Assembly: GCF_003096695.1 (NCBI RefSeq)
Contig: NZ_QEKY01000016.1
Span: forward strand, 1-51,620
Source: Porphyromonas loveana
Lineage (GTDB): Bacteria; Bacteroidota; Bacteroidia; Bacteroidales; Porphyromonadaceae
DNA: 51,620 nt
Direction of reading: 5' to 3'
The notes under the pieces are model-generated. The model searched no databases. It was not told the origin of the DNA and was given only the letters and a program-made list of their open reading frames with translations. The translations under genes were made by a program, and so were the position numbers. Below are positions 7,485 to 16,365 of the stretch, one piece after another (within the stretch, counting starts at the first letter, position 1; each line of letters opens with the position of its first letter).

Positions 7485-8111
7485 TTATTGATGCTCGGAG
7501 AGTATGCGCTCGAGCGTCGGTATCCAATCCTCGCCATTGACAGGGCAGTAGGTGTGGAAGCCCAGTGCCTCGGCCGTCGCCACATTGGCCGGTCCGTCGT
7601 CGACGAAGAGCGTTTCCTCGGGTACCATCCCGCTGTCCGCGATCATAGATAGGAAGATAGCCTTGTCGGGCTTACAGAGACCCATGCGGCAACTTGCGTA
7701 TATGCGATCGAAGTAAGTATCGAGCGTACGGCCCGAGGGCAGGAACGTGTCGCCGGCAGCATAGTCGAGTACGTAGGGGTTGGTATTGGAGAGGAGGTAG
7801 AGACGATAGTGCTGTCGCAGAGAGTCGATATAGTCGAACTTGGGCACAGATACTTCGAGCAGGAAGCCATGCAACGCATGGTACACCTCCCGGTACGTGA
7901 GGTCACGGCCGATATGACGGGATAGTTCGGCCCGAAAGGTGGGTTCGTCCTTGCGACCCAATTCCAAGTCGAGGAAGAGACCGCGCTGTAGATAGGGGTC
8001 GAGCATGGCTTCGATGTCGGCGACACCTATGGATAGGAAACGGCGAATGCACTCTGATCGGTCCAGATGGATCAGGACACCACCAAGGTCGAATACGATA
8101 TTTTTGATCAT
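7485..8111 (-). CDS. HAD-superfamily hydrolase (subfamily IA)
   Basis: A cytoplasmic phosphatase-like enzyme of 208 residues. Motif I is VFDLGGVL at the N-terminus, with the nucleophilic aspartate; motif II is LLSNTN; the lysine of motif III lies in LCKPDKAIF; motif IV is LFVDDGPAN. The cap insert between motifs I and II is helical, as in YihX-type sugar-phosphate phosphatases. In motif I the second aspartate is replaced by glycine (DLG), as in several YihX-like proteins. The start at 8111 is chosen because it puts motif I at the usual residues 5-12; an in-frame ATG at 8147 would add 12 residues inside a hairpin. The substrate cannot be told from sequence. It lies downstream of DPP5 on the same strand. 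Confidence 0.85.
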   Translation of the reverse strand: MIKNIVFDLGGVLIHLDRSECIRRFLSIGVADIEAMLDPYLQRGLFLDLELGRKDEPTFRAELSRHIGRDLTYREVYHALHGFLLEVSVPKFDYIDSLRQHYRLYLLSNTNPYVLDYAAGDTFLPSGRTLDTYFDRIYASCRMGLCKPDKAIFLSMIADSGMVPEETLFVDDGPANVATAEALGFHTYCPVNGEDWIPTLERILSEHQ

Positions 8112-8132
8112 GATAAAAGGGTTGTTACATGG

Positions 8133-8171
8133 AAGAGCCCGTGTCATACGAGCGGTATGGCACGGGCTCTT
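8133..8171 (-). terminator. Hairpin between the DPP5 and HAD genes
   Basis: AAGAGCCCGTG (8133-8143) pairs with CACGGGCTCTT (8161-8171), with an inner CATAC/GTATG stem. No T-run follows on either strand, so it may be a weak terminator or an mRNA processing or stability element between co-transcribed genes. Confidence 0.5.
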
Positions 8172-8186
8172 GCGTGGGTTGCTACG

Positions 8187-10235
8187 TCAGGGTTTGAGCC
8201 AACGATCGAGCCAGCCGAAGAAGGTACGATGGAAGAGTAGCGCGTTCTGGGGCTGTAGGATCCAGTGGTTCTCATCGGGGTATATGAGCATTTCGCTGGG
8301 AACTCCGCGGAGCTGGGCCGCGTTGAAGGCCGCCATGGCTTGTGATGCCAGGATGCGGAAGTCGAGTTCGCCATGGATCATCAAGATGGGGGTGTCCCAG
8401 TTCTGTACGAACTTGTGCGGCGAAGTGGCATAGGTGCGCTGCGCCACTGTATTGTCTTTGTCCCAGAAAGCACCGCCCATATCCCAGTTGGCAAACCACA
8501 TCTCTTCGGTGGTGGCATACTGCATCTCCATGTTGAAGATACCGGCGTGGGCGATGAAGGCTGCGAAGCGTCCCTCGTGATGACCCGCAAGCCAGTACAC
8601 GGAGAACCCGCCGTAGCTCGCACCTACTGCTCCTATGTGGTCGGCATCGACGTAGGGTTCCTTGCGCATCTCATCGACGGCAGTGAAGTAGTCGCGCATA
8701 TTCTGCCCGCCGTAATCACCGCTTATCTGCTCGTTCCACTTCTGTCCGAAGCCCGGCACACCATGCCTGTTAGGTGCGATGACGATGTAGCCTTGCTCGG
8801 CCATGAGCCGCATATTCCAGCGGAACGACCAGAACTGGCTGACGGTATTCTGCGGTCCTCCCTGGCAGTAAAGTATGGCAGGATACTTCTTATTCTTATC
8901 GAAGTTGGGGGGGAATACAACCCAGGTGAGCATGCGCCCCCCGTCTGTCGTCTCCATCCAACGCTTCTCACAGGTGATGGGAGAGAGGCGGTCGAGTATG
9001 GCCTTGTTTTCGGCCGTTATGGCGCGGGCTTCACCATTTTTGAGGCTGACGTTGTAGAGATCGTCGGGCACTTCGTAGGAATGTCGCTTGGCGAGCATCG
9101 TATTGTTGCGCACGGAGAAGTCGGCGTAGTCGTGCTGACCGGCCGTGATCCGGCGGATCTTGCCACTGCGTAGGGCGATCTCCCACAGGTGGGTCTCGGC
9201 CTCTTTGCAGGCGAGGAAGTAGATGCCCTTACTGTCGGGTGTCCACTGTAGCATATCGACGTTGTAGTCGAAGGTCGGGTTCACGTGCTTGCGTTCGCCC
9301 GTCGTCAGGTCGGCAACGAAGAGACGTTTCAGGTCGCTCTCATAGCCGTCGCGCTCCATACTTATCCAGGCTATCTGCTTACCGTCGGGGCTGAACTTGG
9401 GATACGTATCGTAACCCATCATCCCTTCGCTTATATTGCGCGTCTTGCCCGTCGGGATGTTGTAGATGTAAATATCCGAATTGGTCGAGAGCGAATACGC
9501 CTTGCCCGTCTTCTTGCGACAGGCGTATGCGATGCTTTGGCCGTCGGGGCTCCAGGAGAAGTCCTCGATGCCTGCCCAGGGTTTCATGGGAGCTTCGTAG
9601 GGTTCGCCCTCGAGGATGTCGCGGCCAGAAGTGATCATCCCGTCGGCAACGACCGCAAGGAAGGGGTGGGGGATCGTCTCCACCCACTCGTCCCAATGCT
9701 TGTACATCAGGTCGGTGACGATACGTCCCGTGGCTTTGTCCAGGTCGGGATAGAGGTCAGCTGTGCGCTTCCCGTACTTAATATTCTTGGTGAAGAGCAC
9801 TTGCTTCTCGTCGGGAGAGAAGAGGAAACCCGTGATGCCTCCTTCGATGTCGCTAAGTTGGCGGCGATCGGTCCCGTCGGCCCGCATCGTCCATAGCTGC
9901 ATGCTGCCGCTTTCTGTGGTCATGAAGGCGATGCGCTTGCCGTCGTTCATCCATACGGGAGCGTATTCTCCTGCCGATGTTTCGGTGATTTGCTTGCGTC
10001 CCGTACCGTCGAGTGCCACGGTAAATAGCTCGCGCGAGGCCTTATTGGCCTTGACGTCGGGGAAGCTCACAGCGTAGACTGCCGTCTTACCGTCGGGAGA
10101 GAGCGACATCTCGCCCACACGCGACATGGTCATGAATAACTCGGGTGTCAGACGCTCTTGGGCAGCCATGCCGGAGCCTAACGCGGCGGCACCCATGATG
10201 CTTGCTGTCATCAGTGAGAGTAATTTGGTGTTCAT
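8187..10235 (-). CDS. dpp5: S9 prolyl oligopeptidase family, dipeptidyl-peptidase 5-like
   Basis: A periplasmic serine exopeptidase that in Porphyromonas removes N-terminal dipeptides with hydrophobic P1 residues, feeding amino-acid fermentation. The 682 residues begin with a cleavable signal peptide (about 1-25, ending near GMAAQE). An N-terminal beta-propeller follows with repeated SPDGK-type blades (for example LSPDGKTAVYA, WSPDGQSIAYA, FSPDGKQIAWI). The C-terminal alpha/beta-hydrolase domain has nucleophile S540 in GASYGGFS, D625 in HGELDFRI and H657 in DENHW. Length and triad spacing agree with the DPP5 type; acylaminoacyl peptidase is the nearest alternative. The likely promoter side at 10236-10330 shows only a one-mismatch -7 box (minus strand TATTTTCG, 10277-10284). 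Confidence 0.9.
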   Translation of the reverse strand: MNTKLLSLMTASIMGAAALGSGMAAQERLTPELFMTMSRVGEMSLSPDGKTAVYAVSFPDVKANKASRELFTVALDGTGRKQITETSAGEYAPVWMNDGKRIAFMTTESGSMQLWTMRADGTDRRQLSDIEGGITGFLFSPDEKQVLFTKNIKYGKRTADLYPDLDKATGRIVTDLMYKHWDEWVETIPHPFLAVVADGMITSGRDILEGEPYEAPMKPWAGIEDFSWSPDGQSIAYACRKKTGKAYSLSTNSDIYIYNIPTGKTRNISEGMMGYDTYPKFSPDGKQIAWISMERDGYESDLKRLFVADLTTGERKHVNPTFDYNVDMLQWTPDSKGIYFLACKEAETHLWEIALRSGKIRRITAGQHDYADFSVRNNTMLAKRHSYEVPDDLYNVSLKNGEARAITAENKAILDRLSPITCEKRWMETTDGGRMLTWVVFPPNFDKNKKYPAILYCQGGPQNTVSQFWSFRWNMRLMAEQGYIVIAPNRHGVPGFGQKWNEQISGDYGGQNMRDYFTAVDEMRKEPYVDADHIGAVGASYGGFSVYWLAGHHEGRFAAFIAHAGIFNMEMQYATTEEMWFANWDMGGAFWDKDNTVAQRTYATSPHKFVQNWDTPILMIHGELDFRILASQAMAAFNAAQLRGVPSEMLIYPDENHWILQPQNALLFHRTFFGWLDRWLKP

Positions 10236-10315
10236 ATTGCTATTTGATTACTGTAATGCTCGGGATAATTCGGTGACGAAAATACGAAAGAAACTCGTTC
10301 CGCCCCCTCTCCCGA

Positions 10316-10359
10316 CCCGTGGGAATGCAAAAAGGGAAAGCTCCCACGGGCTTTCCCTT
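10316..10359 (-). terminator. Terminator of the LRR gene with an alternative hairpin
   Basis: Bases 10332-10341 pair perfectly with 10350-10359. Read on the minus strand, a T-run follows (plus-strand A-run at 10329-10333). A competing stem, CCCGTGGGA (10316-10324) with TCCCACGGG (10342-10350), shares bases with it, so only one can form at a time. Confidence 0.6.
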
Positions 10360-10482
10360 AGTGATGGGGCGGTGCAGAGACCTTGGCGCACGGCCACCTC
10401 GGGCGCGAAATTGTCCGCTCAGGCTCCGTATTGTACCTTGTGGAGGCCGTTACTTATAATCATTATAACTTCTGCCCGAACT

Positions 10483-11731
10483 TCAGTAACAATTAGGGAG
10501 TCCTTCAAATTCGATCTTGTTCTCGGCCGCACCATTATAGTCGTATGTGATCCATCCCTTCTGAAAAGCTCTGAGCACATTAGCTGTCGTACATTCATTG
10601 GCTTCCTGACTGTCGCTGTGGTTCACTGCGATGAAGTCGCCCGAATGAGTGGTAATATCATAGGAGACGGTCGGGAGGGAATTGACAAATCGTTCCATTT
10701 CACTCTCGGAGAGCTTATTATTGAAGCACCAGATGGACTTGAGGTGTATGTTGGTTTGTACTGATAAGGAGGTCAATTGGTTGTGTGAGCAGTTGAGTTT
10801 TTCCAGCTTGACACTCCAGTTGGTCGTTAGCGTTTTGAACCTATTGTACGAGCAGTCGAGCTCGGTGAGCAGCAGATTGCCCATGAGATTTATCTGCTCA
10901 AATCGGTTTTTCGCGATATTGAGGCTCAGTAGTTTCTTGTTCTTGGTCAGGTCTATCGTACTAAGATTGTTGCCTGCACAGCCGAGCCTTTCGAGGGCAA
11001 GATTGGCCGTTACATCAAGTTCGTACAGTCCGCTCCCCCTCACATTCCAGTGTCATTAGCTCAGCATTGTTCCTTACGTCGAGGACCTTAATATCGTTAA
11101 AGGCACAGTCTAAGTATTCGAGATCCGCATTCTTCTGCACGTTCAGACGTGTAAGATGATTGAGCGAACAGTCGAGATACGTTAGTTTGGGCAGCAAGGA
11201 AAGATCCAGAAATTCCACGTCGTTGCAATGCATCTTTACGGAGGTAAGCATCTTATTGTTGCCGAAGATAAGCGTCACGAGTTTGTTGTGTTCACAGTCA
11301 AGAGTCTGTAGATCTGTCTGTTGGCTAAGGTCGAGGCTCGTGAGTTTAGTGCTCGAGCATACAAGGTCGGTAAGATTGGTATTATGTTGGAGATCGAGCT
11401 TGGTCAGTCGGTTGTTCGAGCAGTCCAGCATGGTGACGTCTCCATAGATGGTAAAGTCCTTTGAGGCTACCGTGTAGGAAGTATAGTCATCACCCGTTAT
11501 CCCCTTTTCGCCGCTATCGTAGCTGCCATTGTTGTTTAGGTCGATCCAGATGCTGTTAGACCGACCTGCTAATTTCAACTTTAGTTTATTACCGATACCG
11601 ATTTCAGTACTACATACGATGCGTGTCCCGTCGGTCGGTGCAGGAGCAACCTGTGTTTGGTCTCTGGAAGTACAGTTGTAGATAACCATAGCTACTAAGA
11701 CCCATCCTACGATACTCTGAATGATTCTCAC
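10483..11731 (-). pseudogene. Leucine-rich-repeat surface protein, frameshifted
   Basis: Two overlapping minus-strand frames (11731-11015 and 11043-10483) encode one continuous LRR protein of about 410 residues interrupted by a one-base shift. The N-terminus is a signal-like hydrophobic segment (residues 7-18) with a Cys at about 20, but the residue before it (Asn) is poor for a lipobox. Repeats of about 21 residues follow, of the form LxxLDCSxNxLTxLDL, cysteine-containing as in Bacteroidetes LRR proteins. The break is at a run of five G on the coding strand (plus-strand C-run, 11035-11039). With four G the frame reads CEGSGLYELDV and the repeat period is restored. This may be a true pseudogene, phase variation or a sequencing error. 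Function is unknown; such proteins are often adhesins. Confidence 0.75.
11035..11039 (-). other. Homopolymer run at the LRR frameshift
   Basis: Five C on the plus strand (GGGGG in the coding strand) sit exactly where the two LRR frames join. Removing one base fuses them without losing the repeat register. Confidence 0.75.
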
Positions 11732-11841
11732 AAGTCTTTTAAGATTATTCGTTAATATTTCCGGTTCTCAGGCTGCTTCTTCCCCTTGTGCTGCCTTCTT
11801 CTCTCATGTTGACTCGCAGTAGTCGATATGATTTTTCCGGC

Positions 11842-11849
11842 CAAAAGTA
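11842..11849 (-). promoter_or_regulatory. -7 box upstream of the LRR gene
   Basis: The minus strand reads TACTTTTG, an exact TAnnTTTG match, about 110 nt before the start codon. The -33 element is not clear. Confidence 0.4.
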
Positions 11850-11970
11850 ATAAAAAAACAATGCAAGCTCGCGGACCTTGTCTCTATCATGCAGGTGGTT
11901 ATCCCATGATACAATCTTGTCGATAGGTTACGAATGCCGTTGCGAGGTATGGGATAATCGAACTATTTGA

Positions 11971-11979
11971 TACCTTTGC
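11971..11979 (+). promoter_or_regulatory. -7 box giving a long leader for the HU-like gene
   Basis: TACCTTTGC fits TAnnTTTG plus the following pyrimidine, and the identical box lies before guaA. No -33 match is seen. The transcript would carry about 300 nt of leader including the 22-nt repeats. Confidence 0.45.
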
Positions 11980-12107
11980 GGCGGCTAATGCGGCGGGCTA
12001 TGGAGCCGATGTGTCGGGGCTACCGATGCGAGGCGCGAGCCGCTACGAGCCGACGTTCTTGGGGTGATGACACGAGGAGGGTGGAGAGGCTTCGTGATGG
12101 TGCGGAA

Positions 12108-12195
12108 GAAACGACAGTATATTCCGTCCGAAACGACAGTATATTTCGCTTGGAACGACAGTATGTTTCGCCCGAAACGACAGTATGTTTTTCGG
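12108..12195. repeat. Four tandem 22-nt direct repeats
   Basis: Four units tile without gaps: 12108-12129, 12130-12151, 12152-12173 and 12174-12195. The consensus is GAAACGACAGTATRTTTCGC plus two variable bases. A degenerate fifth unit follows (AACAGTAT at 12201-12208). Twenty-two is not a multiple of three, so a coding repeat is unlikely. There are no spacers, so this is not a CRISPR array. Confidence 0.85.
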
Positions 12196-12288
12196 CGAGT
12201 AACAGTATCCTTGTGTGAGGAGCCTTCCGAGGGCTGTCCGAGAACGACAGAATGAGATCCAATACAATTATAATATAATGACAATAGT

Positions 12289-12804
12289 ATGCCACTGAAG
12301 TACGTACTCAAGAAAAGTGTGGCCACCATCGGCCCCAACAAAGGTAAAGACGTCTATTCTGCCCAGCCTGCGGCGCAAGACATCATCACATTCCACAGCC
12401 TCTGCAAGCGCATTGCCGAGGAATCGTCCCTGACATCGGCCGATGTGAAGGGGATTCTCGACCGTCTGGTCAATATCCTCAGCGACGAACTCCCCAACGG
12501 TAAGACGGTACGCATCGGTGAGTTGGGCAGCTTCCGCCTGTCGTTCGGCTCCCCCCAAGTGCTCAATCCGAAGGAATTTACCGTCGATCAGATCGCTCGC
12601 CACAGACTCGTCTACGTGCCCTCTGCCGAGATCAAGGGCATCATCGCACGAGGCAAGATACGCCCGGGCTCGTCCAAGCTGGCCTTCACATACGAGCGTG
12701 TGGAGCCGCAGCCCAAGAAGAAACCCGGCGGGCAGTCTGCCACTCCCGCCACACCGTCCGATCCCGGCAGCGGTGCCGAGGGTAGCATAGGGGGCGGACT
12801 GTAA
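12289..12804 (+). CDS. HU-related histone-like DNA-binding protein
   Basis: A nucleoid-associated protein of the Bacteroidetes HU-related group. In the 171 residues, an N-terminal extension (about 1-35) precedes the HU-like fold. The core has SLTSADVKGILDRLVNIL and LPNGKTVRIGELGSFRLSF, equivalent to HU helix 2 and the first strands. The C-terminal ~35 residues are a flexible tail, first lysine-rich (PKKKPGG) and then rich in Pro, Gly, Ser and Thr. It is longer than classical HU (about 90 residues). ftcD begins 50 nt downstream with no intervening promoter or terminator seen, so it may head the histidine cluster's transcript. Whether it acts on that cluster is inference. Confidence 0.88.
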   Translation: MPLKYVLKKSVATIGPNKGKDVYSAQPAAQDIITFHSLCKRIAEESSLTSADVKGILDRLVNILSDELPNGKTVRIGELGSFRLSFGSPQVLNPKEFTVDQIARHRLVYVPSAEIKGIIARGKIRPGSSKLAFTYERVEPQPKKKPGGQSATPATPSDPGSGAEGSIGGGL

Positions 12805-12854
12805 CGATACTCCTATTATAATATAAGGAACTAACCACAACTAATAACATTGAC

Positions 12855-13757
12855 ATGGCGCTATCAAGAATCATGGAATGCGTGCCCAACTTCTCGGAGG
12901 GCCGCGACAAAGAGAAGATCGAGAAGATAGTAAACCCCTTCCGTACCCGCGAAGGAGTCAAGCTCCTCAACTACAGCAATGACGAGGATCATAACCGTCT
13001 CGTCGTGACGGTGGTGGGCGAACCCGAGCCCCTCCGCGAGGCAGTATTGGAAGCCGTGGGCATCGCCGTCGAGCTCATCGACCTCACCCGTCACGAGGGT
13101 CAGCACCCGAGAATGGGGGCCGTGGACGTGATCCCCTTCATCCCTATCAAGAATGTAACGGCCGAAGATGCCGACAAGCTCGCCAAGGAGGTGGGACAAG
13201 TAATCGGTGAGAAGTACGGCGTGCCCGTGTTCCTCTATGAGAAATCAGCTACGCATCCCGACCGCGAGAATCTGGCGAAGATCCGCAAGGGCGAGTTCGA
13301 AGGCATGGCAGAGAAGATAAAGGAACCCGCATGGCGTCCCGACTTTGGTCCCGCAGCCTGCCACCCGACGGCCGGTGCCGTCGCAGTGGGTGCCCGCATG
13401 CCACTCGTGGCTTATAACGTGAACCTCAATACGGGCGACCTCTCCATTGCCGATGCCATCGCCAAGAAGGTACGCTTCCTCGGCGGCGGACTACGCTTCT
13501 GCAAAGCCATGGGCGTGGAGCTTACCGACCGCGGCATCGTGCAGGTGTCCATGAACCTCACCGACTTCACCAAGACAGCCGTCTATCGTGCCCACGAAAT
13601 GGTACGCATGGAGGCCGCCCGCTATGGTGTCAGTGTGGTGGGTAGCGAGGTGATCGGCCTCGTGCCCATGCAGGCTCTTATCGACTGTGCCGAGTATTAT
13701 CTGGGCATTGAGAACTTCTCGATCGACCAGATACTCGAGTCGCGTATCATGGAGTAA
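12855..13757 (+). CDS. ftcD: Glutamate formiminotransferase
   Basis: Transfers the formimino group of N-formimino-L-glutamate to tetrahydrofolate, giving glutamate and 5-formimino-THF. The 300 residues cover the N- and C-terminal formiminotransferase subdomains only; the cyclodeaminase, fused to it in animals, is the separate fchA here. The catalytic histidine is most likely H84 in EGQHPRMGAVDVIPF. The start MALSRIMECVPNFSEGRD is the usual family N-terminus. It is 72 nt upstream of hutI, within a same-strand cluster running to hutH. Confidence 0.95.
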   Translation: MALSRIMECVPNFSEGRDKEKIEKIVNPFRTREGVKLLNYSNDEDHNRLVVTVVGEPEPLREAVLEAVGIAVELIDLTRHEGQHPRMGAVDVIPFIPIKNVTAEDADKLAKEVGQVIGEKYGVPVFLYEKSATHPDRENLAKIRKGEFEGMAEKIKEPAWRPDFGPAACHPTAGAVAVGARMPLVAYNVNLNTGDLSIADAIAKKVRFLGGGLRFCKAMGVELTDRGIVQVSMNLTDFTKTAVYRAHEMVRMEAARYGVSVVGSEVIGLVPMQALIDCAEYYLGIENFSIDQILESRIME

Positions 13758-13829
13758 TATCAGTAGGCAGGGGGCAGGTGCATCGGTATCTGCCCCCCGT
13801 CTCTATCCTTTCATCCCATACAGAAGGAC

Positions 13830-15077
13830 ATGAATCTCTACATCAAAAATATCGCCCAGCTCGTCACATGCCACGGCTCCGAAGCCAAACACGGCAAGGC
13901 AGCCATGGGCGACCTCCACGTCATCGAAGGCCCCGCGGCAGTAGTTATCCGCGAGGGCATCATCACCTTTGCCGGCTCCCAACAGGACGTCCCCCGCGGA
14001 GAGACAGCCGGTTGCGAGGAGCTGGACGCCACGGGACGCTGCGTACTCCCTGGTTTTGTGGACAGTCACACCCACTTGGTCTTCGGCGGCTATCGGGAGG
14101 ATGAGTTCCAATGGCGCCTCGCCGGCGACAGCTACATGAGTATCATGGAGCGCGGAGGCGGTATCGCCAGCACGATGCGCGCCACTCGTACCGAGTCGGA
14201 GGACACGCTCCGTGCCTCGGCACTACGCCATCTGACCAATATGATGCACATGGGCGTCACCACCGTAGAAGCTAAGAGTGGCTACGGCATGGAGCTGGAG
14301 ACCGAGCTGAAACAACTTCGCGTCGTGCGCCAACTCCAAGAACTCCAGCCCCTCGACATCTTCTCCACCTTCATGGGAGCACACGACACGCCCCCCGAAT
14401 ACAAAGGTAGGAGCACCGACTTCATCGAGTACCTCTGCCGCGAAGTACTGCCCGTTGTCGCCCGAGAGGGCTTGGCAGAGTGCTGCGACATATTCACGGA
14501 GAAGGGGGTATTCGACCACGCGGAGACCCGCAAGATGCTGACGGCTGCCCGCGAAGCAGGCCTCGCTCTCAAGATGCATGCAGATGAGATCGTCCCCTTC
14601 GGCGGGGCGGAGCTGGCGGCAGAGCTGGGTTGTCTCTCGGCAGACCACCTGTTGCAGATCTCGGACCGCGGTATCGAAGCCCTGGCCAAGAGCAATACCA
14701 TCGCCACCCTGCTGCCCTGTACTGCCTTCAGCCTCAAGGCGGACTATGCTCCCGCACGACGGATGATCGACGCCGGATGTGCCGTGGCTTTGGCCAGCGA
14801 CCTCAATCCCGGCAGCTGTTTCTCTGCCTCCATTCCCCTCCTCTTCGCACTGGCTACCATCTACATGGGCATGACGGTGGAGGAGGCTGTGACGGCTCTT
14901 ACCATCAACGGCGCCGCAGCCATCGGCCGCGAACGACAGATCGGTAGCATCGAGAAGGGCAAGAAGGGCGACCTCGTAGTACTCGAATATCCCTCCTACA
15001 AGTTCCTGTCCTACCACTTCGGCATGAACCTCGTATCGCACACGATCAAGGCGGGACGCATCGTTTACGCCAAGTAA
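13830..15077 (+). CDS. hutI: Imidazolonepropionase
   Basis: Hydrolyses 4-imidazolone-5-propionate to N-formimino-L-glutamate, the substrate of FtcD. It is a metal-dependent amidohydrolase of 415 residues, the family's usual length. The metal-binding pair is H80 and H82 in DSHTHLVFGG; KMHADEI supplies a further histidine and the catalytic acid region, and ASDLNPGS contains the conserved aspartate. The cluster supplies this enzyme and the two that follow it in the pathway, but not the urocanase that makes its substrate. Confidence 0.96.
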   Translation: MNLYIKNIAQLVTCHGSEAKHGKAAMGDLHVIEGPAAVVIREGIITFAGSQQDVPRGETAGCEELDATGRCVLPGFVDSHTHLVFGGYREDEFQWRLAGDSYMSIMERGGGIASTMRATRTESEDTLRASALRHLTNMMHMGVTTVEAKSGYGMELETELKQLRVVRQLQELQPLDIFSTFMGAHDTPPEYKGRSTDFIEYLCREVLPVVAREGLAECCDIFTEKGVFDHAETRKMLTAAREAGLALKMHADEIVPFGGAELAAELGCLSADHLLQISDRGIEALAKSNTIATLLPCTAFSLKADYAPARRMIDAGCAVALASDLNPGSCFSASIPLLFALATIYMGMTVEEAVTALTINGAAAIGRERQIGSIEKGKKGDLVVLEYPSYKFLSYHFGMNLVSHTIKAGRIVYAK

Positions 15078-15179
15078 CTAATCCTATCACACGACACGAA
15101 GGTGGTCCGGCAGACATCACGATGCCGCCCGGCCGCCGTCGTGTCCTCACTCCACACATCACACACGCTTATCGTCCCT

Positions 15180-16334
15180 ATGGAGACAAGATCGCAAGAA
15201 CACGACAACAGAAAATTCCGTCGCCATCTGATCGAAGCCCTCGGCTTCATCGTCCTCTTCTTCGGCATCTTTGGGTATATCGGCCATGTAATGAGCCTGC
15301 CCAATATGCTCAATACTATCATGCAGACCTCCTACCATCTACTGCTCGAGACCGTGTTCTATATCATGGGTATCACAGTACTGAGCGGTGCCCTCGGCAG
15401 TCTGCTCGTGGAGTTCCATATCGTAGATATGCTGGAGCGTCTGCTAAGGCCCCTGATGAAGCCGCTCTACAACCTGCCGGGCGTCTCCGCCCTCGGGGGC
15501 ATTCTCACCTTCCTGAGTGATAATCCTGCCATCATCACACTGGCTCAGGACAGGAAGTTCTGTACCTTCTTCAAGAAATATCAGCTCGTCAGCCTCACCA
15601 ACTTCGGTACGGCCTTCGGCATGGGGCTCGTCGTCATCATCTTCATGGCAGGTAAGGGGCACGGATCCGGCGCGATGATAGGCCTCGCAGGAGCTATCGT
15701 GGGTAGCATCGTGAGCACACGTCTCATGCAGCGCAGCACGCTCAAGCGTTACCCCGAACTCGATAGTCCCGTCCATGTGGACAATATGCAGGAGGAGGAA
15801 GTGAAGGATAGTCACGACAACATCTTCATACGTACCCTCAATGCCATCCTGGACGGAGGCAAGACAGGAGTGGATCTCGGCCTGGCCATCATACCGGGCG
15901 TGCTTATCATCAGTACTGCCGTTATGATGCTCACCAACGGCCCCGGTGCCGACGGTATATACAATGGTGAGGCCTACGAGGGCGTGGGCTTGCTGCCCGC
16001 ATTGGCCGATAAGGTGGACTTCATCTTCCGTTGGCTCTTCGGTTTCGAGGACTCGCGTCTCATCGCCTTTCCTATTACTGCCCTCGGAGCCGTAGGTGCT
16101 GCCCTCGGTCTCGTCCCTAACTTCGCCGACCAAGGCATCCTTGATGGCAATGCCGTCGCCGTGTTCACTGCCATGGGTATGTGCTGGAGTGGCTTCCTGA
16201 GCACCCATACGGCCATGCTCGACAGCCTGAAGTATCGCCGCCTCATCTCACAAGCCATCACGGCGCACACTATCGGCGGTCTCGTGGCAGGCATCTTTGC
16301 TCACTGGCTTTTCGTCCTGATCTCCCTCATCTAA
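15180..16334 (+). CDS. GATE-domain (nucleoside-recognition-like) inner-membrane protein
   Basis: A polytopic inner-membrane protein of 384 residues with about ten hydrophobic segments. It belongs to the YjiH/nucleoside-recognition GATE group: two similar halves (about 50-165 and 225-375), each with a helix pair and a loop with conserved small and polar residues (LTFLSDNPAIITLAQ in the first). The start at 15180 is preferred because the in-frame upstream extension to 15102 is not hydrophobic and runs through the intergenic gap. Its place between hutI and a porin suggests a role in uptake or exchange of histidine, urocanate or a product. That is inference from context only. Confidence 0.75.
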   Translation: METRSQEHDNRKFRRHLIEALGFIVLFFGIFGYIGHVMSLPNMLNTIMQTSYHLLLETVFYIMGITVLSGALGSLLVEFHIVDMLERLLRPLMKPLYNLPGVSALGGILTFLSDNPAIITLAQDRKFCTFFKKYQLVSLTNFGTAFGMGLVVIIFMAGKGHGSGAMIGLAGAIVGSIVSTRLMQRSTLKRYPELDSPVHVDNMQEEEVKDSHDNIFIRTLNAILDGGKTGVDLGLAIIPGVLIISTAVMMLTNGPGADGIYNGEAYEGVGLLPALADKVDFIFRWLFGFEDSRLIAFPITALGAVGAALGLVPNFADQGILDGNAVAVFTAMGMCWSGFLSTHTAMLDSLKYRRLISQAITAHTIGGLVAGIFAHWLFVLISLI

Positions 16335-16365
16335 GCACACCACATCACATCGCTAACGACACGAT

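Larger units (their letters stand above)
11732..12288. other. Intergenic region between divergent LRR and HU-like genes
   Basis: No gene is supported. It contains a minus-strand -7 box (11842-11849), a plus-strand -7 box (11971-11979) and four tandem 22-nt repeats (12108-12195). The rest is GC-rich sequence without a recognisable element. Confidence 0.6.

Noticed and set aside
7643-8026. A 127-codon minus-strand ORF
   Set aside because: An alternate frame inside the HAD hydrolase gene with serine/threonine-rich shadow composition.
8373-9173. A 266-codon plus-strand ORF
   Set aside because: Antisense to the DPP5 catalytic domain; no supporting start or family.
12108-12217. Possible CRISPR array
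   Set aside because: The 22-nt units abut directly with no spacers, and no cas genes are in the window.
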